Below are positions 1-7,336 of a stretch of 22,044 nucleotides of DNA, piece after piece; the first letter of the stretch is position 1, and each line of letters begins with the position of its first letter. The notes beneath the pieces are model-generated. The model did no database searches. It saw nothing but the letters and a program-made list of their open reading frames with translations, and had not been told where the DNA came from. The stretch comes from Comamonadaceae bacterium (GTDB taxonomy: Bacteria; Pseudomonadota; Gammaproteobacteria; Burkholderiales; Burkholderiaceae_C). Location: positions 1 to 22,044 of the forward strand of contig JAIXXW010000110.1 of assembly GCA_027490555.1 (NCBI GenBank). Reading direction: 5' to 3'. A program made the position numbers and the translations under genes.

Positions 1-177
1 CAGGGATGGACGCCACCCCAGCGCATTGTGTATGTGAGTTGCAACCCTGCCACCTTGGCCCGCGATGCGGGTATTTTGGTGCACCGTGCGGGCTACCGCT
101 GCGTCAGCGCGGGTGTGGTCAACATGTTTGCGCACACAGCCCATGTCGAGAGCATGGCGGTGTTCGAGCTGGCTTAG
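1..177 (+). CDS. rlmD: 23S rRNA (uracil-C5)-methyltransferase RlmD, C-terminal fragment
   Basis: This is the last 58 codons of a gene that begins before the window, read in frame 1 and ending at TAG 175-177. The fragment carries the two end motifs of the TrmA/RlmD family of SAM-dependent m5U methyltransferases. VSCNPATLARD contains the nucleophilic cysteine that attacks uracil C6, and HTAHVES contains the glutamate used as general base. RlmD methylates U1939 of 23S rRNA in E. coli; the paralogues RlmC and TrmA share these motifs. The wording AGVVNMF-HTAHVE fits RlmD best, but without the N-terminal TRAM and Fe-S region the paralogue is not certain. A hairpin at 201-219 follows the stop codon. 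Confidence 0.85.
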   Translation, partial: QGWTPPQRIVYVSCNPATLARDAGILVHRAGYRCVSAGVVNMFAHTAHVESMAVFELA

Positions 178-200
178 GGCCGCTAGCACTGAAAACACGG

Positions 201-219
201 GGGCGGACCAGGTCCGCCC
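201..219 (+). terminator. Hairpin downstream of rlmD
   Basis: GGGCGGACCAGGTCCGCCC is a perfect inverted repeat centred on one base, which would fold with a loop of about 5 nt. It lies 23 nt after the rlmD stop. On the + strand it is followed by AACAAAAA rather than a T-run, so it is not a textbook intrinsic terminator. It may act with the adjacent hairpin at 226-245 as a transcription end for both converging genes. Confidence 0.4.
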
Positions 220-222
220 AAC

Positions 223-245
223 AAAAAGGCTCCCGAAGGAGCCTT
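223..245 (-). terminator. Intrinsic terminator of the Bax-inhibitor-1 family gene
   Basis: AAGGCTCC (226-233) and GGAGCCTT (238-245) form an 8-bp stem with loop CGAA. Read on the minus strand, the stem runs directly into TTTTTG (227 down to 222). It lies 31 nt beyond the stop of the leftward gene at 277-972, as expected for a Rho-independent terminator. Confidence 0.8.
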
Positions 246-276
246 GGTCGGTGGCACAGGGCCAAACCTGCAGCGC

Positions 277-972
277 TCACTCGCGGTCGCCGCCCATGAT
301 GCCCAGAAGGGCCAGCAGGCTTTGGAAGATGTTGAAGACGCTCAAATACAGGGCCAAGGTGGCACTGATGTAGTTGGTCTCGCCGCCATCCAGAATGCGC
401 TTGATGTCGTAGAGCAAGAAGGCGCTGAAGATGCCGATGGCCAGTGTGGACAAAACCATCATGCCGGCGGTGGAACCGACGAACACGTTGATGATGCCGC
501 CCACCATCAGGACCATGGCGCCAACAAACAGCCATTTGCCCATGCCCGACAGGTCGCGTTTGACCACGGTGGCCAGGCTGGCCATGACGAAGAAAACACC
601 CGCTGTGCCTGCAAACGCGGTCATCACCAGGTCAGCGCCGTTTTTGAAGCCCAAGACCATGGCGATCATGCGCGAGAGCATCAGGCCCATGAAGAATGTG
701 AAGGCCAGAAGCACCGGAACGCCGGCCGCCGAATTTTTGGTTTTTTCGATGGCAAACATGAAGGCGAAAGCGCCACCCAGGAAAACCACCAAACCCACAC
801 CGCCTGACAAGGACTGGGTGATGCCGGTGCTGACACCCAGCCATGCGCCCAGAACTGTGGGCAACATGCTCAGCGCCAGCAGCCAGTAGGTGTTGCGCAA
901 AACCCGGTTACGGGTCGCCAGATCGGTGCCGTGGCCCCAATCGGTGCTGTTGAGTGTACGAAGGTCGCTCAT
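277..972 (-). CDS. Bax inhibitor-1 / YccA family inner membrane protein
   Basis: The product has 231 aa and an almost entirely hydrophobic body with about seven membrane segments from residue 28 to the C terminus. It belongs to the bacterial BI-1 (TMBIM, PF01027) family on the basis of the conserved stretch around residues 190-215, which contains AFLLYDIKRI and later NIFQSLLALLG. Length is typical (E. coli YccA and YbhL are about 220-235 aa). Members are pH-sensitive calcium-leak channels or modulators of membrane proteases such as FtsH; which role applies here cannot be told. The start ATG at 970-972 is preceded by AAGGAGA, a strong ribosome binding site. The gene is monocistronic, diverges from the GlcG-like gene at 1155 and ends in the terminator at 223-245. 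Confidence 0.9.
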   Translation of the reverse strand: MSDLRTLNSTDWGHGTDLATRNRVLRNTYWLLALSMLPTVLGAWLGVSTGITQSLSGGVGLVVFLGGAFAFMFAIEKTKNSAAGVPVLLAFTFFMGLMLSRMIAMVLGFKNGADLVMTAFAGTAGVFFVMASLATVVKRDLSGMGKWLFVGAMVLMVGGIINVFVGSTAGMMVLSTLAIGIFSAFLLYDIKRILDGGETNYISATLALYLSVFNIFQSLLALLGIMGGDRE

Positions 973-1154
973 CTCGGTCTCTCCTTATCAAACCCTGGAA
1001 TCAGGGCCAGACCATTGTAGGTGGAGGCCTTGGTGCCGCAGCAATACCCGATCTGCCATGGGGTTATCCGGTTGAATCAGTTTTGCCATGGACAGTGCCA
1101 ATCCCCCTGCAAAGGCCGGTGTATGCTCACGCTTTTGTCCATTTCCATATCGCC

Positions 1155-1562
1155 ATGAAAACCCAATCCACACTTGAGTTGTCCGATGTCAAAGCCATTG
1201 CCGCCGCGGCCGAAGCCGAAGCGCTGAAAAACAACTGGGCGGTGAGCATCGCCATCGTGGACGCGGGTGGCCACCTGCTGCACTTCACCCGTCTGGACGG
1301 AGCCCCCCCGGTCTCATCGCACATCGCACCCGCCAAAGCCCACACCGCCGCTCTGGGGCGCCGGGAAAGCAAGGTCTACGAAGACGTGATCAACGGGGGA
1401 CGCGTTTCCTTTTTGTCGGCCCCTGCGATCGAGGGCATGCTGGAAGGCGGCGTTCCGATCATGAAAGATGGCTACTGCATGGGCGCAGTGGGTGTCAGTG
1501 GCGTCAAGTCGACGGAAGACGCGCAGATCGCCAAAGCCGGGATTGCCGCCATCGGCCTGTGA
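1155..1562 (+). CDS. GlcG/HbpS family (DUF336) small heme-binding-like protein
   Basis: The product has 135 aa and one domain of the GlcG/HbpS family (PF03928). Diagnostic stretches are IAIVDAGGHLLHFTRLDGA near residues 32-50, AKAHTAALGRRES near 60-72, and a glycine-rich end GGVPIM...GAVGVSG near 100-120. HbpS binds heme and senses redox in Streptomyces, while GlcG is an accessory of glycolate operons; neither role can be assigned here because no partner gene is adjacent. I chose the ATG at 1155 because the family usually begins just before the LS-DVKAIA helix. No convincing Shine-Dalgarno sequence precedes it, and the upstream in-frame residues are not family-like. The gene ends at the shared terminator 1607-1633. 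Confidence 0.85.
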   Translation: MKTQSTLELSDVKAIAAAAEAEALKNNWAVSIAIVDAGGHLLHFTRLDGAPPVSSHIAPAKAHTAALGRRESKVYEDVINGGRVSFLSAPAIEGMLEGGVPIMKDGYCMGAVGVSGVKSTEDAQIAKAGIAAIGL

Positions 1563-1606
1563 TCCTGGCCGTTCCGGCACTGGCCATTCAGGCCAGGTCC
1601 CCATGA

Positions 1607-1633
1607 AAAAAGCCGCTGACACAGCGGCTTTTT
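1607..1633. terminator. Bidirectional intrinsic terminator between converging genes
   Basis: AAAAAGCCGCTG (1607-1618) and CAGCGGCTTTTT (1622-1633) are perfectly complementary around the loop ACA. Both strands present a GC-rich stem followed by a T-run. It sits between the GlcG-like gene ending at 1562 and ilvD ending at 1658, so it can stop transcription from both sides. Confidence 0.9.
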
Positions 1634-1657
1634 CTATGGACTCGATGGCCGTGGTGG

Positions 1658-3358
1658 TCAGTAGAGGTCCAATACCGCACCTTTGCTGGCACTGGCGGCA
1701 TTGAAGGCAAACTTGGCCTGCACACCGCGGGTGTAGCGTGGCGCAGGCGCCTTCCAGCCTTCGCGGCGCTTGGCCAGTTCGGCCTCGGGCACATTCAACT
1801 CGAGGATCAGCTTGTGGGCGTCGATGGTGATGCTGTCGCCTTCTTTCACGAAGGCAATCGTGCCGCCAGCGGCCGCTTCGGGCGCCACGTGGCCGACCAC
1901 CATGCCCCATGTGCCGCCCGAAAAACGGCCATCGGTGATCAGGCCCACGCTTTCGCCCAGACCCGCACCGATCAGAGCGCCTGTGGGTGCCAGCATCTCG
2001 GGCATGCCTGGACCGCCTTTGGGGCCCAGGTAGCGCAACACCATCACATCGCCGGGCACGATTTTGCCGGCCAGGATGGCTTCGAGGGCCGATTGTTCGT
2101 CGTCAAACACGCGGGCAGGACCGGTGATGACCGGGTTTTTCAGACCCGTGATCTTGGCCACAGCCCCCTCGGGCGACAAATTGCCCTTGAGGATGGCCAG
2201 GTGACCCTGCTTGTACATGGCCTTGTCGATGGCGTGGATCACGCTGTCATCTGGCGGTGCATCGGGCACATCTTTCAAGATCTCGGCAATCGTCTGGCCA
2301 GTGATGGTGATGCAATCGCCGTGCAGCAGGCCGGCGTTCAACAAGATCTTCATCACCTGGGGAATGCCGCCCGCCTGGTGCAAATCGACCGCCAGGGCTT
2401 TGCCGCTGGGCTTGAGGTCGCACAACACGGGGGTGCGCTGACGGATGCGCTCGAAATCGTCGATGCTCCATTCAACGCCTGCGCAATGGGCAATGGCCAG
2501 GAAGTGCAGCACCGCGTTGGTCGAACCGCCGGTGGCCATGATCACGGCGACGGCGTTCTCGATGGATTTGCGTGTGACGATGTCGCGGGGTTTGATGTCC
2601 TTTTGGATCGCTTGCACCAGAACCCGGGCTGAATCCTTGGCAGACTGCACCTTCTCTTCATGCACATTGGCCATGGTGGAGGAGTAGGGCAGGGAGATGC
2701 CCAGAGCCTCGAAAGCAGAAGACATGGTGTTGGCGGTGTACATGCCACCGCAGGAGCCGGTGCCTGGAATGGCCCGTTTTTCGATTTCCAGCAGGTCTTC
2801 GTCGCTGAGCTTGCCCGCGGCATTTTCGCCCACCGCCTCGAACACGCTGACGATGTTCAGGTCTTTGTCCTTGTAGCGGCCTGGCAGGATGGTGCCGCCG
2901 TACACATAAATGGCCGGCACATTGGCCCGCAGCATGCCCATCAGACCGCCTGGCATGTTCTTGTCGCAACCGCCGATGACCAAGACGCCGTCCATCCACT
3001 GGCCCTGAACGCAGGTTTCCACGCAGTCGGCAATCACCTCGCGGGAGACCAGCGAGTACTTCATGCCCTCGGTGCCCATGGCCATGCCGTCCGAGATGGT
3101 GGGCGTGCCAAACACCTGGGCATTGCCACCGGCTTCTTGAATGCCCTGGATGGCTGCATCGGCCAGCTTTTGCAATCCGCTGTTGCAGGGCGTGATGGTG
3201 CTGTGGCCATTGGCCACGCCGACCATGGGTTTGACGAAATCGCCTTCCTCGTAGCCCATGCCGTAGTACATCGAACGGTTCGGTGCGCGGGATTTTCCTG
3301 CGGTGATGTTGGCACTGCGGTGGTTGATGGGTTTGATCGGGATGATTTTGTCGCTCAT
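1658..3358 (-). CDS. ilvD: Dihydroxy-acid dehydratase IlvD
   Basis: The product has 566 aa. It catalyses the dehydration of 2,3-dihydroxy-isovalerate and 2,3-dihydroxy-3-methylvalerate to the 2-oxo acids in valine and isoleucine synthesis, in the cytoplasm. Fe-S ligand regions are visible as NGHSTITPCNSG near residue 50, GGCDKNMPGG near 120, and TGSCGGMYTANTM near 190. TDGRFSGG near 470 is the active-site loop. The length is closer to the roughly 560-aa group, many of which carry a [2Fe-2S] cluster, than to E. coli IlvD (616 aa); cluster type is inference. Start ATG 3356-3358 is chosen because MSDKIIPIKPINHRS is the conserved beginning; an in-frame TTG at 3382 would add 8 residues of no family character. 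The gene diverges from lgt. Confidence 0.95.
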   Translation of the reverse strand: MSDKIIPIKPINHRSANITAGKSRAPNRSMYYGMGYEEGDFVKPMVGVANGHSTITPCNSGLQKLADAAIQGIQEAGGNAQVFGTPTISDGMAMGTEGMKYSLVSREVIADCVETCVQGQWMDGVLVIGGCDKNMPGGLMGMLRANVPAIYVYGGTILPGRYKDKDLNIVSVFEAVGENAAGKLSDEDLLEIEKRAIPGTGSCGGMYTANTMSSAFEALGISLPYSSTMANVHEEKVQSAKDSARVLVQAIQKDIKPRDIVTRKSIENAVAVIMATGGSTNAVLHFLAIAHCAGVEWSIDDFERIRQRTPVLCDLKPSGKALAVDLHQAGGIPQVMKILLNAGLLHGDCITITGQTIAEILKDVPDAPPDDSVIHAIDKAMYKQGHLAILKGNLSPEGAVAKITGLKNPVITGPARVFDDEQSALEAILAGKIVPGDVMVLRYLGPKGGPGMPEMLAPTGALIGAGLGESVGLITDGRFSGGTWGMVVGHVAPEAAAGGTIAFVKEGDSITIDAHKLILELNVPEAELAKRREGWKAPAPRYTRGVQAKFAFNAASASKGAVLDLY

Positions 3359-3394
3359 GGTGGAGTCTCGTGGAGGGGTCAAAAAACTGCCGCC

Positions 3395-3427
3395 ATTCTA
3401 GCGGTCCAACGCCAAGGCAGACCTTGG
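3395..3427 (-). promoter_or_regulatory. Candidate ilvD promoter with a palindrome over the -35 region
   Basis: On the minus strand TAGAAT (3400 down to 3395) is a good -10 hexamer, 36 nt before the ilvD ATG. No good -35 hexamer lies at the usual distance. Instead a perfect palindrome, CCAAGG-CAGA-CCTTGG (3412-3427), covers that place. The arrangement suggests an operator for an activator or repressor, but this is inferred from position alone. Confidence 0.3.
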
Positions 3428-3445
3428 GCCCCCGCGCATGGGGCC
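3427..3445. repeat. GC-rich inverted repeat between ilvD and lgt
   Basis: GGCCCC (3427-3432) and GGGGCC (3440-3445) are separated by 7 nt and directly abut the palindrome at 3412-3427. Together they fill much of the 126-nt divergent spacer. No T-run follows on either strand, so they do not look like terminators. Function is unknown. Confidence 0.35.
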
Positions 3446-3484
3446 GCTGAAAATGGGGGCATCAGGTCGGTGCACAATCGAGAC

Positions 3485-4291
3485 ATGCTTGTTCACCCAC
3501 ACATCGACCCGATCGCCCTGCAGCTGGGGCCCTTGGCCATCCATTGGTATGGATTGACCTATCTGGCCGCTTTTGGCCTGTTTTTCTGGCTGGGCGTGCG
3601 TCGTTTGTCTCATCCGCCATTCAGGCACCTGCCAGTCTGGCAAAAAAGGGATGTGGAAGACATCCTGTTTCTGGGCGTGTTGGGCGTGGTTCTGGGCGGG
3701 CGGGTGGGTTACTGCCTGTTTTACAAACCGGCTTATTACCTGTCCCACCCGCTGGAGATCTTGGCCATCTGGCAAGGCGGCATGAGCTTTCACGGCGGCT
3801 TGCTCGGGGTGATGTTGGCCATGGTCTGGTTTGCCCGGACGCGTCACCGGCCGTTTTTGCAGGTGATGGACTTTGTGGCCCCGTGTGTGCCGACCGGCCT
3901 GGCCGCAGGGCGGGTGGGCAACTTCATCAATGGGGAGCTCTGGGGCCGCGTGGCCGATCCTTCGCTGCCCTGGGGCATGGTGTTTCGGGGGGCAGGTGAT
4001 GTGCCGCGCCACCCCTCACAGCTTTACCAAATTGCATTGGAAGGTTTGCTTCTTTTTGTGCTGCTGTGGTGGTTCGCACGCCAAGACCGCCCCACTGGGC
4101 AGGTGTCGGGGGTCTTTTTGCTGGGTTATGGTGTCTTCAGGTTCATTGCCGAATTTTTCAGGGAACCGGATGCGCACCTGGGCCTGCTCTGGGGCGGGAT
4201 GAGCATGGGACAGTGGCTGTGCGTGCCCATGATCGTCCTGGGCGCGCTCATGTGGGCCTGGTTCGGTCGGGCCAGGGCCCAGAACAGCTGA
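3485..4291 (+). CDS. lgt: Prolipoprotein diacylglyceryl transferase Lgt
   Basis: The product has 268 aa and about seven transmembrane helices. It transfers diacylglycerol from phosphatidylglycerol to the lipobox cysteine of prolipoproteins in the inner membrane. The family signature GRVGNFINGELWGR lies near residues 140-153, with the essential arginine and asparagine; HWYGLTY lies near 20, MSFHGGLLG near 100 with the important histidine, and HPSQLYQ near 178. Length matches the family (about 260-290 aa). The ATG at 3485 is the natural start because MLVHPHIDPIALQLGPLAIHWYG aligns with the usual N terminus; open sequence upstream is antisense to ilvD. The Shine-Dalgarno is weak (GAGAC). A hairpin overlapping the stop codon ends the gene. 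Confidence 0.95.
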   Translation: MLVHPHIDPIALQLGPLAIHWYGLTYLAAFGLFFWLGVRRLSHPPFRHLPVWQKRDVEDILFLGVLGVVLGGRVGYCLFYKPAYYLSHPLEILAIWQGGMSFHGGLLGVMLAMVWFARTRHRPFLQVMDFVAPCVPTGLAAGRVGNFINGELWGRVADPSLPWGMVFRGAGDVPRHPSQLYQIALEGLLLFVLLWWFARQDRPTGQVSGVFLLGYGVFRFIAEFFREPDAHLGLLWGGMSMGQWLCVPMIVLGALMWAWFGRARAQNS

Positions 4292-4310
4292 CGCACAGGC
4301 GTCAGGTTTT
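4288..4310 (+). terminator. Hairpin overlapping the lgt stop codon
   Basis: CTGACGC (4288-4294) and GCGTCAG (4299-4305) pair around ACAG, followed by GTTTT. The stop codon TGA (4289-4291) lies within the left arm. The T-run is short, so termination may be partial, allowing some read-through into the hydrolase gene at 4358. Confidence 0.55.
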
Positions 4311-4357
4311 CACGCGGGTTTGCAGCAGGATGTCTATTTTGCAATGCACACGATGGG

Positions 4358-5746
4358 ATGTTGATGAACCTGCAGCGCCGCTCCTGGGGACTTGTTTCAG
4401 CCGCCTTGCTCTTGATGAGCGCTTGCGCCGGGCTGGTGCCCAGCTTGCAAGCAGAGCGAACCCCCATCGTGTTTGTGCATGGCAACGGTGACAGCGCAGC
4501 CTTGTGGCAAACCACCATTTGGCGATTCGAGTCCAATGGCTGGCCCACAGAGCGCTTGCACGCGATCAACGTGCCTTACCCCTTGGCGCGAGACGCCGAC
4601 AACAAAGCGCAAGCCGGGCGATCCTCCACCCAGGAGCACATGGCCTTTTTGCGCGACGAAGTGCAGGCCGTTTTGCGCCGCACCGGGGCCCAACAAGTGG
4701 TTCTGGTGGGCAATTCGCGCGGCGGCAACGCGATTCGCAATTTCATCTGCAACGGCGGTGGGGCGGCGCTGGTCAGCCACGCCGTGCTGGGCGGGACCCC
4801 CAACCACGGTGTGCAAGCCATTCCTGGGCTGAACGAGGCCAACGAATTTTCGGGCACAGGCCCTTTCTTGAAGCAGCTCAATGCCCCCAAAAATGCACAA
4901 GGTGACGAGGTCTGTGGCCCCACCCGCTGGATGACCATCCGATCGGACAACAACGACAAATTCGCGCAGCCCGATGGCCTTTGGCTGGGCATGAAGGGCA
5001 AACCCACCTTGGTGGGCTTTGATGGCCCCGAGCTCAAAGGCGCCACCAATGTGGTGATTGCCAAAATTGACCACCGCGAAACGTCTTACTCTCAAGCCGC
5101 CTTCGAGGCCACCTACCGCTTCATCACGGGGCAAACCCCGGCCTCGGGTCTGGTGCGGCAGACCGAGGTGGTGCTGAACGGTCAAGTGGTCGGTCTGGGC
5201 CTGGACCCGATGGACGCGGGCAGTGGCAATTTCGTCAACAACCTGCCTTTGCGTGGCGCCCGCATGGAGGTGTTTGCCACCGACCCGGCCACCGGACAAC
5301 GTCAGGGTCCGGCGGTCCATGTGCAAACCACGGGCGCGGATGGCCAGTGGGGGCCCTTTCGGGGGCGTGGCGACACCTCCTACGAGTTCGTGATTCAGGC
5401 GCCCGGCTATGCCACCACGCACATTTACCGCAGCCCCTTGCCCAGATCGAGCCCATGGCTGCACATGCGGCCAGAGCGTGCCAGTGACGCCGACCGCGCG
5501 GCCCAGGCGGTGCTCAGTTTCACCCGGCCACGGGGGTATTTCGACCCCGGGCGCGACACCATGAGCCTGGATGGGCAAAGCAGCTTGCCTGGCGTGCCTC
5601 CGGGCGCGGGGGTGTCGTCGAGCCGCTTGCGCCTGAAAGACAGCACGCAGCGCAGCGTGGTCGGCAGCTTCAATGGTGAAAAAATCGTGGGTTTGACTTG
5701 GCCCATGGCCCAGGGCCACACCACGGTGCTCGAACTGAGCGACTGA
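4358..5746 (+). CDS. Exported alpha/beta hydrolase with C-terminal beta domain, possible lipoprotein
   Basis: The product has 462 aa; an ATG at 4364 would give 460. The N terminus is a signal peptide with twin arginine (NLQRRSWG), a hydrophobic core and then MSAC, which could be a lipobox with cysteine near residue 23. Cleavage after SLQA near residue 32 by signal peptidase I is the alternative. The hydrolase core begins at PIVFVHGNGD (oxyanion HG motif), has the nucleophile elbow GNSRGG near residue 128, and has a likely catalytic histidine in KIDHRET near 235. From about residue 265 an all-beta region follows, resembling a carboxypeptidase-regulatory-like domain. It is probably a lipase or esterase of the cell envelope or outside; the substrate is unknown. 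It converges on the amidase with an 18-nt gap. Confidence 0.75.
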   Translation: MLMNLQRRSWGLVSAALLLMSACAGLVPSLQAERTPIVFVHGNGDSAALWQTTIWRFESNGWPTERLHAINVPYPLARDADNKAQAGRSSTQEHMAFLRDEVQAVLRRTGAQQVVLVGNSRGGNAIRNFICNGGGAALVSHAVLGGTPNHGVQAIPGLNEANEFSGTGPFLKQLNAPKNAQGDEVCGPTRWMTIRSDNNDKFAQPDGLWLGMKGKPTLVGFDGPELKGATNVVIAKIDHRETSYSQAAFEATYRFITGQTPASGLVRQTEVVLNGQVVGLGLDPMDAGSGNFVNNLPLRGARMEVFATDPATGQRQGPAVHVQTTGADGQWGPFRGRGDTSYEFVIQAPGYATTHIYRSPLPRSSPWLHMRPERASDADRAAQAVLSFTRPRGYFDPGRDTMSLDGQSSLPGVPPGAGVSSSRLRLKDSTQRSVVGSFNGEKIVGLTWPMAQGHTTVLELSD

Positions 5747-5764
5747 GCACCGCGCCCGGTGGCC

Positions 5765-7225
5765 TCATGTGGGCCGTTTTTGCAGCCAGTCGCTGCGCAC
5801 GGCTTCGTAGGCAGCAGCCACCTGCAGCAATTGCAGGTCACCCTGAGGCTGGCCGATCAGCTGCACCCCCATGGGCCAGCCGTGTGTCGGGTGAAATCCA
5901 GCGGGCAAGCTGATGGCGGGCAGGCCCGCCAGTGTGGCGTAGATGGTGCATTCCATCCAGCGGTGGTAGGTGTCCATGCGGCGATTGCCAATCGCTTGGG
6001 GCCAGCGTTGCTGGACATCAAAAGGCCAGACTTGCGCCACGGGCAGCGCCAGCACATCGTATTGGCTGAACACACCCAGCAGGTGCTGGTAAAAAGCACT
6101 GCGCGTTTGGCTGGCCTGCATGAAATCCATGTAGGTCAGTTGAAGGGAATTCTCGTATTCCCAGAGGGCTTCGGCTTTGATTTGGTCCCGCGCTTGCGGC
6201 TGTTGCAGCAAGGCGGCCACCTTGGGGCCCACCAGTGCCCGGCGCCAGACCAACCAGCAATCCCACAGGGCCTGCGCGTCAAAGCCCAGCTCGGTGGGGA
6301 CCACGACCGCGCCGGCGTTTTCCATGACCCGCAAAGCCTGGTCGCAAACAGGCAAGATGCCGTCCTCCAGGGCCAGATGGCCATTCAGATCGCCGAGCCA
6401 GCCCACCCGCAAGCCGCGCAGGGCCTGCGGTGTGTGCTGCAAGCCCGTGACATCGAGGCGGTCCCGGATCGACAGGGGCTGGCGGGCGTCAAAGCCGGAC
6501 TGCGTGGCCAACAAGCGGGCCAGGTCGCGCACGCTGCGCGCCATCGGGCCTTCGGTGCCCAGCAGGTCCACCCACACATCGGCACCGGGCCCAAAGGGCA
6601 CCCGGCCCTGGGAGGGCCGCAGGCCAAAGACATGGTTCCAGCCGGCCGGGTTGCGCAGGCTGCCCATGAAGTCCGAGCCGTCGGCCACCGGCAACAATCG
6701 CTGCGCCAGCGCCACCGCCGCACCGCCACTGCTGCCGCCGGCACTCACCGAGGTATCCCAGGCATTGGGCGTGGCGCCAAACAGGGTGTTGAAGGTGTGC
6801 GAGCCCAGGCCCAGCTCGGGCATATTGGTTTTGCCGATCACGATGCAGCCTGCCGCCTTCAGGCGCTCGGTCATGATGCTGTCTTTGGCAGGCAGCGCAG
6901 TTTTCAGCACGGTGCTGCCAAAGGTGGTGGGAAAGCCTGTGGCGTGTCCGGTGTCCTTAATGGCTTGTGGGATGCCGTGCAGCCAGCCACGCGACTGCCC
7001 ATGGGCCAGTGCCTGGTCGCAGGCCAGGGCTTGCGCCATCACGTCCTCGCGCGCTGCCAAATTCACGATGGCGTTGAATTGGGGGTTGAGCCGCTCGATG
7101 CGCTCCCAATAGGCTTGCATCACTTCCTGACACGACACCGTTCGGCTGTGGATGGCTTGCGAGAGTGCGGTGGCATCCAGATCGGTCAGGTTCGACGCTG
7201 TGACGGTCTGCTTCATGAGGTTCAT
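5765..7225 (-). CDS. Amidase-signature family amidase
   Basis: The product has 486 aa, typical for the amidase signature family (PF01425). The full Ser-cisSer-Lys triad is visible: K90 in GIPQAIKDTG, S165 in SAGGSSGGAA, and S189 in MGSLRNPAG. The spacing of 24 residues between the two serines matches the characterised enzyme FAAH. It hydrolyses a carboxamide to an acid and ammonia or an amine; the substrate cannot be read. No signal peptide, so cytoplasmic. It is not GatA, since no gatB or gatC lies nearby. It follows the Bug-type gene (7337-8329) by 111 nt on the same strand and is probably co-transcribed with it, so the imported compound may be its substrate. Start ATG at 7225 could also be 7216. 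Confidence 0.85.
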   Translation of the reverse strand: MNLMKQTVTASNLTDLDATALSQAIHSRTVSCQEVMQAYWERIERLNPQFNAIVNLAAREDVMAQALACDQALAHGQSRGWLHGIPQAIKDTGHATGFPTTFGSTVLKTALPAKDSIMTERLKAAGCIVIGKTNMPELGLGSHTFNTLFGATPNAWDTSVSAGGSSGGAAVALAQRLLPVADGSDFMGSLRNPAGWNHVFGLRPSQGRVPFGPGADVWVDLLGTEGPMARSVRDLARLLATQSGFDARQPLSIRDRLDVTGLQHTPQALRGLRVGWLGDLNGHLALEDGILPVCDQALRVMENAGAVVVPTELGFDAQALWDCWLVWRRALVGPKVAALLQQPQARDQIKAEALWEYENSLQLTYMDFMQASQTRSAFYQHLLGVFSQYDVLALPVAQVWPFDVQQRWPQAIGNRRMDTYHRWMECTIYATLAGLPAISLPAGFHPTHGWPMGVQLIGQPQGDLQLLQVAAAYEAVRSDWLQKRPT

Positions 7226-7336
7226 GGGGCCATGCCAGGCATGGGTGGGTTTGTGACGGTTGTGGGACGGCCCTCACCGCAGACCCGGGTCATGCGGTGG
7301 GCTGTCTGGTGCCAGTGCGCTGGGCCGGTGGTGGGC

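Noticed and set aside
2660..3484. Open frame upstream of lgt that would extend the protein to 543 residues
   Set aside because: The extension is antisense to ilvD and lacks family character. The Lgt N terminus is recognisable from the ATG at 3485.
4397..5719. A 440-codon minus-strand open frame over the alpha/beta hydrolase gene
   Set aside because: Histidine/glycine/arginine-rich translation without motifs; the + strand frame has a signal peptide and a nucleophile elbow.
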